Origin: an uncultured Syntrophomonadaceae bacterium
Lineage (GTDB): Bacteria; Bacillota; Syntrophomonadia; Syntrophomonadales; Syntrophomonadaceae
DNA: 8,612 bases
Assembly: GCA_944391275.1 (NCBI GenBank)
Contig: CALXSZ010000158.1
Coordinates: 1 to 8,612 of the forward strand
Direction: 5' to 3'
Positions 1 through 6,285 of the stretch are shown here, in pieces. A program made the translations under genes and the position numbers. Below the pieces are notes generated by a model. The model saw only the letters and a list, made by a program, of their open reading frames with translations. It made no database searches and was not told where the DNA came from. Within the stretch, counting starts at the first letter, position 1; each line of letters begins with the position of its first letter.

Positions 1-357
1 AACGGCCAGTGGGATCAGACACCAAATCGTCCATTGCGGCTTGATGATCTGACGCAGGAGCAAGGGGAGACATCCTAAAACCGTCCCCAGGAAGAAATAA
101 CGAAGGGGAATTTCGAAATCCGATAGAAGGTTTTTTCCTACAAACACGCCGAAAAAAATGGCAATAGCCACACCACAGATGAGTGGCAAAAGAAGTTTGA
201 CGCTTTGTGAAAAGTATTCCCGGATATTGGCAATAGCGGCGACGGTTTCACGGTAAATGTTTGAGATCACGCCGACGGTAGCGCTGTTTACCCCGGGGAT
301 CCAAAAGGTTAACCCCATCACGAAACCCGCCGCCAATAAAGACAATTTATTCTTCAA
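1..357 (-). CDS. DUF368/PopT-family polyprenyl-phosphate transporter, N-terminal part
   Basis: The first 119 residues of an integral membrane protein are visible; the rest runs off the left edge. It starts at TTG (357-355), 8 nt after a perfect AAGGAGG (366-372, minus strand); no ATG lies in frame before M14. Residues 11-38 match the DUF368 signature: a GF(V/L)MG hydrophobic stretch, then I20-P21-G22-V23, T27 and a Y35 helix. The family usually reads PGVSGGT; here it is PGVNSAT. A second membrane segment spans about 53-74 (LLPLICGVAIAIFFG), and a third begins near F88-FLG-91. Known for the family: DUF368 proteins (PopT) recycle undecaprenyl phosphate across the cytoplasmic membrane for cell-wall synthesis. 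The gene is divergent from the serpin gene and has its own promoter candidate. Family assignment is fairly firm; substrate is inferred from the family. Confidence 0.82.
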   Translation of the reverse strand, partial: MKNKLSLLAAGFVMGLTFWIPGVNSATVGVISNIYRETVAAIANIREYFSQSVKLLLPLICGVAIAIFFGVFVGKNLLSDFEIPLRYFFLGTVLGCLPLLLRQIIKPQWTIWCLIPLAV

Positions 358-390
358 TGGTTCTTCCTCCTTGTATAAATCCCATAAACT

Positions 391-411
391 AGGGGCCATA
401 AGGCCCTTTTT
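391..411. other. GC-rich hairpin with T-run between divergent genes
   Basis: The arms GGGCC (393-397) and GGCCC (402-406) pair around an ATAA loop, with a further G-T and A-T pair outside. On the plus strand the stem runs into TTTTT, like a small intrinsic terminator, yet no plus-strand gene is seen upstream. On the minus strand it would sit at the very 5' end of the DUF368 transcript. It could therefore block antisense transcription or stabilise the leader. Role unproven. Confidence 0.4.
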
Positions 412-412
412 G

Positions 413-441
413 AGTATACTATTTTTCCCGAAGTTATGCAA
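413..441 (-). promoter_or_regulatory. Sigma-A-type promoter candidate for the DUF368 gene
   Basis: On the minus strand a -35 TTGCAT (complement of 436-441) is followed, after exactly 17 bp, by a -10 TATACT (complement of 413-418). The expected start of transcription lies near 406, about 50 nt before the TTG codon. Match to consensus and spacing are good; this is a prediction only. Confidence 0.6.
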
Positions 442-475
442 CGTTGAAAAGAGAAAAACGTCCGACGGAATAAAA

Positions 476-491
476 AAGTGTAAAAGTGTAA
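476..491. repeat. Tandem 8-bp duplication, AAGTGTAA x2
   Basis: AAGTGTAA occurs twice without a gap (476-483 and 484-491) upstream of the serpin -10 candidate. It occupies the area where the -35 region would lie, so it may be a duplicated regulator site or simple slippage. Confidence 0.5.
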
Positions 492-516
492 ATGAAAGAA
501 ACCCGGAAGCGATTCG

Positions 517-522
517 TATAAT
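517..522 (+). promoter_or_regulatory. -10 candidate for the serpin gene
   Basis: A perfect TATAAT lies 75 nt upstream of the serpin start. The -35 region is poor: TGAAAG at 493-498 with an 18-bp spacer is the best I find, and there is no TG extension. If real, the promoter probably needs an activator or is weak. Confidence 0.4.
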
Positions 523-596
523 GGAGAGAAAACATCCCTTCATTTTGCGCGCAAGAGGGAAGAAGGGAAGACAAAAAGGAAAAGGAGTAAAATTCT

Positions 597-1853
597 ATGA
601 AAAAATCGAACATGAAAAAAGTTATAGGATTCTTTTTGATTGGATTGCTGATGTTTTCAACGGTAGGATGCGCAAGTTCTCCGACTCCAGAACCTTCTGA
701 GACAACGCCGTCTGTAGAAGAACCCGCAAACCACGAGCAGGTAGGACAAGAGACGGAAAAAGTAGCTGATTTTGCCATAAAACTTTTCCAAGAAAACCTC
801 AATGATACAGACGATACCCTGATTTCACCGTTCTCGTTGCTTTGTGCTTTGGCCATGACGGCCAATGGCGCGGAAGAGGAGACGCTTGCTCAAATGGAGC
901 AAACGATGGGACTCTCTCTTGAACAGCTTAATGCGGCGGCAACTATTTTGAGCGATCGATTGCAGGAATCCGATCGGTCGCAGTTGCATTTAGCGAATGC
1001 CATTTGGGTGAACGAGAAAGAATCGTTTCAGGCAAATCCCGATTTTTTAGCGACGAATTCCGAAGTTTATCAATCGGAACTCCATCAAATTCCGTTTGAT
1101 GATCAGACGGCTTCGGCAATCAATGATTGGGTGGCCCAGGAAACGAATGGAAAAATTGAAGAAATATTGAAAGATGTTCCGGAAAATGCAATCATGTATT
1201 TGGTCAATGCACTTGCTTTTGACGCGGAGTGGGAGGAAATTTACCAGGAAAATCAAATTCAGGAAGGAACTTTTACCCAAGCCGATGGAACGGTACAAAC
1301 CGGGGACTTTATGTATTCCAAAGAACACCAATATATGGAAGATGAGAATGCGACAGGTTTCATCAAATCCTATGCGGGGGGACAATATGCTTTCGCTGCG
1401 TTGCTGCCCAAAGAAGGACAGGATTTAGCAACCTACGTCCGCTCGCTCGATGGACAGACCTTACAGCGGCTTTTCGATCAGGCGCAGGAGGTTACCGTAA
1501 ACGCAGCTATTCCGAAGTTCCAAAGCGAGTATGATGTGGAAATGAGTGAAAGCTTGAAAGCCATGGGCATGCAGGACGCTTTTGATCCAGACCAGGCGGA
1601 TTTTTCCGGATTGGGAACCTCTTCAATCGGTAATATTTATATCAGCCAGGTATTGCATAAGACTTTTATTGCCGTCGATGAGAGAGGGACAGAAGCTGGC
1701 GCCGCTACGGTTGTGGAGATGGTTGAAAAGACTTCTCTGATTGATCCGGAAGAAGTTAAAACCGTTTATTTGGACCGGCCGTTTGTCTATATGATCATGG
1801 ATTGCGAAACGCAGCTTCCGCTTTTTATCGGTACGGTAACAGGAATTGAGTAA
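597..1853 (+). CDS. Lipoprotein serpin (serine/cysteine protease inhibitor)
   Basis: Encodes 418 residues. The ATG follows AAGGAG (582-587) by 9 nt. The N-terminus is a lipoprotein signal: lysines, a hydrophobic core (9-20) and a lipobox-like T-V-G-C ending at C25, followed by an acidic, Pro/Ser/Thr/Glu-rich linker. The serpin fold is clear: an ISPFSLL-CALAMTANGA segment (about 76-92), NAIWV (about 135-139), a NALAF-DAEW stretch (about 204-213), IPKF (about 304), and near the end DRPF-VYMIMD and PLFIGTV. The reactive-loop hinge E362-R-G-T-E-A-G-A-A-T371 has the small residues typical of inhibitory serpins. Counting 17 residues from E362 puts P1 at K378, suggesting a trypsin-like target, but the loop is longer than usual on its C-terminal side (IDPEE), so P1 is uncertain. 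Serpins trap a protease by inserting the cleaved loop into a beta-sheet. Likely anchored on the outer face of the membrane. Confidence 0.93.
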   Translation: MKKSNMKKVIGFFLIGLLMFSTVGCASSPTPEPSETTPSVEEPANHEQVGQETEKVADFAIKLFQENLNDTDDTLISPFSLLCALAMTANGAEEETLAQMEQTMGLSLEQLNAAATILSDRLQESDRSQLHLANAIWVNEKESFQANPDFLATNSEVYQSELHQIPFDDQTASAINDWVAQETNGKIEEILKDVPENAIMYLVNALAFDAEWEEIYQENQIQEGTFTQADGTVQTGDFMYSKEHQYMEDENATGFIKSYAGGQYAFAALLPKEGQDLATYVRSLDGQTLQRLFDQAQEVTVNAAIPKFQSEYDVEMSESLKAMGMQDAFDPDQADFSGLGTSSIGNIYISQVLHKTFIAVDERGTEAGAATVVEMVEKTSLIDPEEVKTVYLDRPFVYMIMDCETQLPLFIGTVTGIE

Positions 1854-1892
1854 TTGGATCGATTGGGATAGGATGAAAAGTTTCGGGCTTTT

Positions 1893-1917
1893 AGAACACC
1901 GTTCTTTTTAGTTTTTT
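1893..1917 (+). terminator. Weak intrinsic terminator candidate after the serpin gene
   Basis: AGAAC (1893-1897) and GTTCT (1901-1905) form a 5-bp stem with an ACC loop, followed by TTTT, AG and TTTTTT. The T-rich tail is convincing but the stem is short. It lies 40 nt after the serpin stop codon. Confidence 0.4.
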
Positions 1918-1935
1918 CGACTTATATTTCGAAAA
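1914..1935. repeat. 7-bp inverted repeat TTTTCGA / TCGAAAA
   Basis: TTTTCGA (1914-1920) and TCGAAAA (1929-1935) are perfect inverted arms around an 8-nt AT-rich spacer. This could be an operator for the downstream gene or a second terminator-like stem. It partly overlaps the T-tail of the preceding hairpin. Confidence 0.4.
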
Positions 1936-1982
1936 TGTGGCGATGCGATGGATTTGGATTAGAAAGATATGAGTGATTCAAG

Positions 1983-2014
1983 ATGGAAATACCCATCAAT
2001 GGAAATACCCATCA
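1983..2014. repeat. Perfect 16-bp tandem duplication before the stalk-protein gene
   Basis: The unit ATGGAAATACCCATCA occurs at 1983-1998 and 1999-2014 with no mismatch. Each copy contains ATGG and CCAT arms around AAATAC, so each can form a small hairpin in the leader RNA (GATGG/CCATC in copy 1). Sixteen is not a multiple of three, which argues that this DNA is untranslated leader rather than coding. It ends 24 nt before the chosen start at 2039. Confidence 0.85.
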
Positions 2015-2038
2015 AACGATAGAAAGAGGGGAGAAAAA

Positions 2039-3484
2039 ATGAAGTGGGCTTCATCTGTTGGAGAAAGAAGGGTCAGGCGGTGGAGGTTCTTTCAAACGTA
2101 CGGCGTTTTATGGGGAATGGTTCTCTGTTTTTGGATGGGTTTTCAGTCCAGTGCTGCAGCGGCCGAAACGGTGACCATTCCCGATTATCCCTGTATTATT
2201 GATTATCAGGACGTTTACTATCAAGATTCGCGGTATCCGTTGTTATCCTATAAAAATGTGACCTATTTCCCGATGACGTATGAATATTGTCAAGCGCTGA
2301 ATTTGTCATCGGTTTGGGTAGAGGGCGAAGGGCTCTACATTGTCTATTTCCCTTCTTATGGGGAACTGCCTATTTATCCGACCACCCAGAACGCCCGATA
2401 TCAGACGGCCGAAATTGCCGATTATCCCATTTATATCAATGGGAAGCGCGTGAATAATGCAACGGAAGAATATCCCCTGCTGAATTTCCGCAATGTGACC
2501 TATTTCCCGATGACGTGGAAATATGCGCGGGAAGAATTTAATTGGGAAACGAATTGGGATGGGCAGACCTTTACGCTTTATTCATCCCCAACCAACGGGA
2601 GCGGGACGTATGCCACTGTGTATGATGTGGGAGAAACAGACGCAAAAGTGCATAAATTGTTTACGAAGCTCGTTCTTTTGGATGCGGATACGGAGAGTTA
2701 TACGATCGAGAATACGGAAGCGTACTATTCGTTTGATTATGCTACGGGAGAATTGACCGAGATTCCTTTCAGCCAAGATGGGTACGACAATTATTATAAC
2801 TGGTTGGAAGCGCAGTCCGCCGCACAGGAACGGGATTTTTCAATCGTTGATGGGAAAATCGTTTGCGAAGGACAGGCCTTAGCTGAAATACAAGCCTTGA
2901 AAGACGGAAGCGCAACGGAAGCGGATCTTTATGGCTATGCGAATGCTTATACGTATGATGGCATTGAAATCTACCATTTTACAGTGTATACTGCAAAAGA
3001 AGTTCCCGCGCCATATACGCCCCGTGAATCGTATGCGTATGTGAAAAAAGACGGACAATTTATTTTCATTGAAGAGAACGCTTTTATCCGTAACGCTGCG
3101 CAGGGAAACGATGGAAAAATCTATGTAAACGTCGAATTCGACAGCGGTTGGAAAGGACATTATATCCCGGCGGAGCAACTTTATTGCCTGGAGAAAGACG
3201 GGACGGTAACGAAAATAAATGAGCGTTATCCAGATTATAACAGCATGAAGATTTTGGGAGCTGTTAATGGTACGCTCTACTTGAAATGCGAATGGTTTTC
3301 CGATTATTCGATCGGAAACTTCACCTACCGGATTTCGCCTTATCAGGATGGATATTTCACTTTTGACGGAACGAACTTGAAGAAGATTGCGCCGTATGTT
3401 TATACCGACTCGGATTTTCTCACGCCCGCAGGCCATATTTATGGCGTGATCCAATGGAAAGACGAAATCCGTGAAATCTATTAG
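2039..3484 (+). CDS. Exported protein with two copper-amine-oxidase-N-like (stalk) repeats
   Basis: Encodes 481 residues from ATG 2039, preceded by AGAGGGGAG (about 2024-2032). An in-frame ATG at 1973 is rejected because it has no comparable ribosome site and would translate the tandem duplication. The signal peptide has an arginine-rich start (R10, R11, R13, R14, R16), a hydrophobic core at 21-35 and an AAAA-E cleavage site after about A42. Two related repeats follow, about 45-104 and 124-182; each has a DYP start, a YPLL segment, NVTYFPMT, an aromatic helix and a W-containing end. This resembles the stalk domain (PF07833-like) common in exported Bacillota proteins. Residues 190-481 are very rich in Tyr, Asp and Gly and look like beta-strand repeats; I do not recognise a family, and no catalytic motif or C-terminal sorting signal is visible. 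Likely secreted or loosely wall-associated. Function unknown. Confidence 0.85.
   Translation: MKWASSVGERRVRRWRFFQTYGVLWGMVLCFWMGFQSSAAAAETVTIPDYPCIIDYQDVYYQDSRYPLLSYKNVTYFPMTYEYCQALNLSSVWVEGEGLYIVYFPSYGELPIYPTTQNARYQTAEIADYPIYINGKRVNNATEEYPLLNFRNVTYFPMTWKYAREEFNWETNWDGQTFTLYSSPTNGSGTYATVYDVGETDAKVHKLFTKLVLLDADTESYTIENTEAYYSFDYATGELTEIPFSQDGYDNYYNWLEAQSAAQERDFSIVDGKIVCEGQALAEIQALKDGSATEADLYGYANAYTYDGIEIYHFTVYTAKEVPAPYTPRESYAYVKKDGQFIFIEENAFIRNAAQGNDGKIYVNVEFDSGWKGHYIPAEQLYCLEKDGTVTKINERYPDYNSMKILGAVNGTLYLKCEWFSDYSIGNFTYRISPYQDGYFTFDGTNLKKIAPYVYTDSDFLTPAGHIYGVIQWKDEIREIY
2255..2516 (+). repeat. Identical 25-bp segments within the two stalk repeats
   Basis: Positions 2255-2279 and 2492-2516 are identical over 25 bp and encode NVTYFPMT in both protein repeats, in the same frame and 237 bp (79 codons) apart. 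Flanking sequence has diverged. This shows an internal domain duplication with a strongly constrained or gene-converted core. Confidence 0.85.
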
Positions 3485-3574
3485 AGAAACCCGAATGGAT
3501 AGATAACCAACCGCCCAAAGAGCAATTTTCTATAAAAACAGGAAGAGTAAAAATTTGTAAGGCACATTTTATAT

Positions 3575-3674
3575 GCCCGTCGATGGATGAGAACTCCTCT
3601 CTACATCTTCACGTGGAGGAGGTTTCCTCCTAAAGCAATACCCTGCAAACAACGAATGGCGCTGCCATACGGGC
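3575..3674 (+). ncRNA. Candidate structured RNA (or structured 3' UTR)
   Basis: GCCCGT (3575-3580) pairs with ACGGGC (3669-3674), and just inside ATGG (3583-3586) pairs with CCAT (3665-3668), leaving a 2-nt CG bulge. Within this closing stem AGGAGG (3617-3622) can pair with CCTCCT (3626-3631) around TTT, or GAGGAG (3616-3621) can pair with CTCCTC (3594-3599); the two are mutually exclusive. The block ends 3 nt before a strong terminator stem. No known RNA family is recognised, and no good promoter is seen just upstream (only AT-rich TTTATAT at 3568-3574). It may therefore be the 3' end of the stalk-gene transcript. Being palindromic, it could also form on the minus strand. Confidence 0.3.
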
Positions 3675-3677
3675 GCA

Positions 3678-3725
3678 AAACAGGCGAAGAAGAAGCAATC
3701 GTTTCTTCTTCGCCTGTTTCTTTGT
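3678..3725 (+). terminator. Strong bidirectional intrinsic terminator
   Basis: A perfect 17-bp stem, 3678-3694 with 3703-3719, closes an 8-nt loop (GCAATCGT). Plus-strand RNA continues CTTTGTT; minus-strand RNA continues TTTTGCGC. It lies between convergent genes and probably ends transcription from both sides, about 190 nt after the stalk-gene stop and about 180 nt beyond the hydratase stop. Confidence 0.85.
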
Positions 3726-3897
3726 TGTGCGTTTGGACGGCGTTTTAAAGGGGGTGGAACATTCATAGGATGGTTATTTTCCTCAACAGGGCGTAAGGTT
3801 CTTGTCCGCTCATGACAGGTAAACAGGTTTTTCCGGATTTTCCGTGTGAAAAAATTCCCTTAACGACCAATTATGGAAAATGATTTGTAACTCTCGG
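3726..3897. other. Intergenic DNA without a recognised gene
   Basis: This is the rest of the 413-bp convergent gap. I see only small inverted repeats, such as CGGA-TTT-TCCG near 3837 and CTTGTC/GACAGG around 3800-3820, and no credible coding sequence on either strand. It forms the 3' trailer of the minus-strand hydratase gene. Confidence 0.6.
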
Positions 3898-6198
3898 TTA
3901 GTTGTCGTTGCGGTAGTGGTTAATTAAACAACCTGCCAGAATGATTTTTCGTTCTTCATCCGTTAGCTTACCCAGCGTCAACGTACATTTTTGCGGGGGA
4001 TCCGAAAGGACCCACGCCGTTATTTCCGAGGCTTGATCCGCAATAGCCTGACGAATATGCGGGAAGAATAGAAAATCATGTAAGTGGAAGGGGAGTTCCT
4101 GATTCGGAAAGAGTAGCGGCAGCATCCCCCAATTAATCAAATTGCTGCGGTAACGTTTCGTGGCATATTCCTGCGCAATATTGGCCCATCCGCCTAGAAC
4201 CTTCTGACAAGAAGCCGCTTGTTCCCGAGCGGAACCGTCTCCGGGGCGAATTGCATACACCAGACTCCCGATCCCGACTTGCATGAGATCGAACGGTTCA
4301 TTCAGCAAAGAAGGGATTTTGGAAAAAAGCACTTTTAGTTCCGGGTGCGCCGTTCGAGGATCTTTCCCTTCTAAACGTGCTTTTTCCGCAATTTGAATTT
4401 GCTTGGCGCGTTCCACGTATCCAGGATCTTTGCGGGACAGGGTAAATTCAGCCAAACGCAAAGGATTGGAACGATAGGAGGAAGTTTCGCCCGATGGAAT
4501 CAATTCGTCGGTGGTTGTAACCGGATCATGAATTTCCGAGGCAACCTGTAAAAGCAAATGTTCCGTTAAGTGCGACATAACTGGCCAATCGGTAATGTTA
4601 GGCCCCAACTCCAGCGCCGCTTCCGGATGGGGATGACCAAAACCATTGTAAACCCGGCTTTGGTAGCAAGCGTCGTTGAATTGGTAAGGTTTATGAGAAT
4701 ACTCCACATCAAGTTCGCAAGCCGATGTTAGTACGCCGCCGTTTTTTTTTTTTTTTTCAATGGAAAGGGCGTCCATTAACGCGACCGAAGCGATTTGTCC
4801 CTCTCCAGGACGGGAACCTTCTCGATTGGGGAAGTTGCGCGTCGAATGACGGAGACTAAAACCGTTATTGGACGGGACGTCCCCCGCTCCGAAACAAGGT
4901 CCGCAAAAGGCTGTTTTCATAACGGCGCCGGCCATCATGAGTTCAGCGACTGTCCCGTTGGCGATCAAGCGCAACAGTACCGGTTGGCTGGATGGATATA
5001 ACTGCAAAGAAAAAGCGCCGTTTCCAATGGAAGATCCTCTTAAAATATCGGCGGCGGCTAAAAGGTTCTCATACATCCCGCCGGCGCATCCTGCGATCAC
5101 TCCTTGTGTCGCGTGAATTTTTCCGTCCTTAATTTTATCCTGTAAATGAAAATGGATATTGGGGTTATCCAGATGTTCAGCGGCGGAGTTTTCCACTTCG
5201 CGCAGATGATCATACGGATCTTTTTGCAGCGCTTCAATCGTACAGACGTTGCTGGGATGGAACGGTAGCGCAATCATAGGACGGATCGCCGATAAATCGA
5301 TTGTAATCATTCCGTCGTAGTACGCGGTGTCGCCTGGATGGAGGGGTTTATACGCTTCCGGACGGTGATGAATATCAAAATATTCCCGAGTAATTTCATC
5401 CGTTACCCAGATCGAAGACAAACAAGCAGTTTCGGTCGTCATGACGTCAATTCCATTGCGGAAATCCATACTTAAGTGGGCGATTCCGTCTCCGACAAAT
5501 TCCAGAACTTTATTTTTAACGAAACCGACCTTAAAAACTGCGCCAATCAAAGCCAGGGCTACGTCCTGAGGACCGACTCCGGGGATGAGTTGACCGGTTA
5601 AATAAACGCCGATCACTTCAGGATATTGAATATCATACGTACGGTTCAGCAGTTGCTTGGCCAGTTCGCCCCCGCCCTCCCCGATAGCCATGGTTCCTAA
5701 GGCGCCATAACGGGTGTGGGAATCGGACCCTAGAATCATTCGACCGCATGCGCTCATCTGCTCCCGCATATACTGGTGGATAACGGCTTGGTGGGCCGGA
5801 ACATAAATGCCTCCGTATTTTTGTGCAGCGGATAAACCGAACATGTGATCGTCTTCGTTGATGGTGCCACCGACCGCGCACAAACTATTATGGCAATTGG
5901 TTAAGACGTAAGGAATAGGAAACTTGGTAAGTCCGCTGGCGCGCGCCGTTTGAATGATTCCGGTGTAGGTAATGTCGTGTGAAGCCATCGCATCAAACCG
6001 AATTTTCAGGTTTTCTTTATTGGAGGACGTATTATGCGTTTGTAGAATATCATAAGTCATAGTTTGCTTGCGACCTTCCGCCTTATCTGGAAGAGCGGGG
6101 ATGTCAGATAGTTGTGGAGTTGGCTCAGAGGCAGGAGAAGCTTCTATAATCGTGCGGCCATGGATGAGCCAAGCGCCTTGCGGGTAAATTTTAAGCAT
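3898..6198 (-). CDS. Aconitase-superfamily hydratase, YbhJ type
   Basis: Encodes 766 residues; ATG at 6198 follows GGGAGG by 8-9 nt. Aconitase landmarks appear in order: GSDSH at 157-161; the [4Fe-4S] cysteines C371 (AGCAGG) and C432/C435 ([10 protein letters not shown]), spaced 61 and 3, close to 63 and 3 in mitochondrial aconitase; RNFPNREG at 454-461; and in the swivel domain [10 protein letters not shown] at 653-662, with S656 and R658 where aconitase has catalytic S642 and R644. [16 protein letters not shown] at 683-698 follows. Length and overall pattern fit the YbhJ group, often labelled only 'hydratase', rather than AcnA, AcnB or LeuC. The likely reaction is a hydro-lyase step on a citrate-like acid in the cytoplasm, but the substrate is not established. 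A 16-A run encodes E481-KKKK-N486 between the cluster domain and the linker. The gene stands alone on this strand, and the divergent upstream region is crowded with candidate operators. Confidence 0.9.
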   Translation of the reverse strand: MLKIYPQGAWLIHGRTIIEASPASEPTPQLSDIPALPDKAEGRKQTMTYDILQTHNTSSNKENLKIRFDAMASHDITYTGIIQTARASGLTKFPIPYVLTNCHNSLCAVGGTINEDDHMFGLSAAQKYGGIYVPAHQAVIHQYMREQMSACGRMILGSDSHTRYGALGTMAIGEGGGELAKQLLNRTYDIQYPEVIGVYLTGQLIPGVGPQDVALALIGAVFKVGFVKNKVLEFVGDGIAHLSMDFRNGIDVMTTETACLSSIWVTDEITREYFDIHHRPEAYKPLHPGDTAYYDGMITIDLSAIRPMIALPFHPSNVCTIEALQKDPYDHLREVENSAAEHLDNPNIHFHLQDKIKDGKIHATQGVIAGCAGGMYENLLAAADILRGSSIGNGAFSLQLYPSSQPVLLRLIANGTVAELMMAGAVMKTAFCGPCFGAGDVPSNNGFSLRHSTRNFPNREGSRPGEGQIASVALMDALSIEKKKKNGGVLTSACELDVEYSHKPYQFNDACYQSRVYNGFGHPHPEAALELGPNITDWPVMSHLTEHLLLQVASEIHDPVTTTDELIPSGETSSYRSNPLRLAEFTLSRKDPGYVERAKQIQIAEKARLEGKDPRTAHPELKVLFSKIPSLLNEPFDLMQVGIGSLVYAIRPGDGSAREQAASCQKVLGGWANIAQEYATKRYRSNLINWGMLPLLFPNQELPFHLHDFLFFPHIRQAIADQASEITAWVLSDPPQKCTLTLGKLTDEERKIILAGCLINHYRNDN
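4742..4757 (-). repeat. Homopolymer of 16 A (coding strand) inside the hydratase gene
   Basis: Sixteen T on the plus strand read as A16 in the gene, encoding the end of E481, four Lys and the start of N486. Loss of one A leads to TAA after four further codons (ACG GCG GCG TAC); gain of one A leads to TGA after eleven. Either shift would yield a protein of about 490 residues lacking the swivel domain. Confidence 0.9.
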
Positions 6199-6231
6199 AG
6201 GAATAACCTCCCATTATTTATAAAATTCATC

Positions 6232-6263
6232 ATAATACACGAAAGCTCGTGTTAGAAGGTCAA
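6232..6263 (-). promoter_or_regulatory. Hydratase promoter candidate with a 20-bp spacer and internal dyad
   Basis: On the minus strand a -35 TTGACC (complement of 6258-6263) and a -10 TATTAT (complement of 6232-6237) are 20 bp apart, too long for normal sigma-A use. A perfect dyad, ACACGA (6237-6242) and TCGTGT (6247-6252) around AAGC, lies between them. Long spacer plus central dyad is the layout of MerR-family controlled promoters, so an activator of that kind is possible. Alternative -10 boxes such as TATAAA (complement of 6217-6222) lack a matching -35. Confidence 0.4.
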
Positions 6264-6278
6264 TGAAATCGATTGACC
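6258..6278. promoter_or_regulatory. Operator-like 21-bp palindrome upstream of the hydratase
   Basis: GGTCAAT (6258-6264) and ATTGACC (6272-6278) are perfect 7-bp inverted arms with a 7-bp spacer. The left arm contains the -35 of the hydratase promoter candidate, so a protein bound here would compete with RNA polymerase. The two arm centres lie 14 bp apart. Regulator unknown. Confidence 0.5.
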
Positions 6279-6285
6279 GAAAAGA

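Noticed and set aside
415..420. Plus-strand TATACT as a serpin -10
   Set aside because: AGTATACT is palindromic; the plus-strand reading has no -35 at the right distance, while the minus-strand reading does.
434..865. Minus-strand open frame across the serpin start
   Set aside because: It overlaps the well-supported serpin gene antisense, resembles no family, and spans the serpin promoter region.
1973..2038. N-terminal extension of the stalk protein from ATG 1973
   Set aside because: No ribosome site, includes a 16-bp tandem duplication out of codon register, and would put a hydrophilic extension before the signal peptide. ATG 2039 has a strong site.
3575..3674. Assignment of the structured block to a known riboswitch, T-box or 6S RNA
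   Set aside because: No T-box AGGGTGGNACC-type motif or other conserved core that I know is present, and there is no downstream plus-strand gene to regulate.
3656..3748. Plus-strand ATG frame of about 30 codons after GGAGGAGG
   Set aside because: It reads through the 17-bp terminator palindrome, and the Shine-Dalgarno-like sequence is over 30 nt upstream within a stem.
3569..3766. Minus-strand open frame in the convergent gap
   Set aside because: Arg/Pro-rich translation running through the terminator stem, with no family resemblance.
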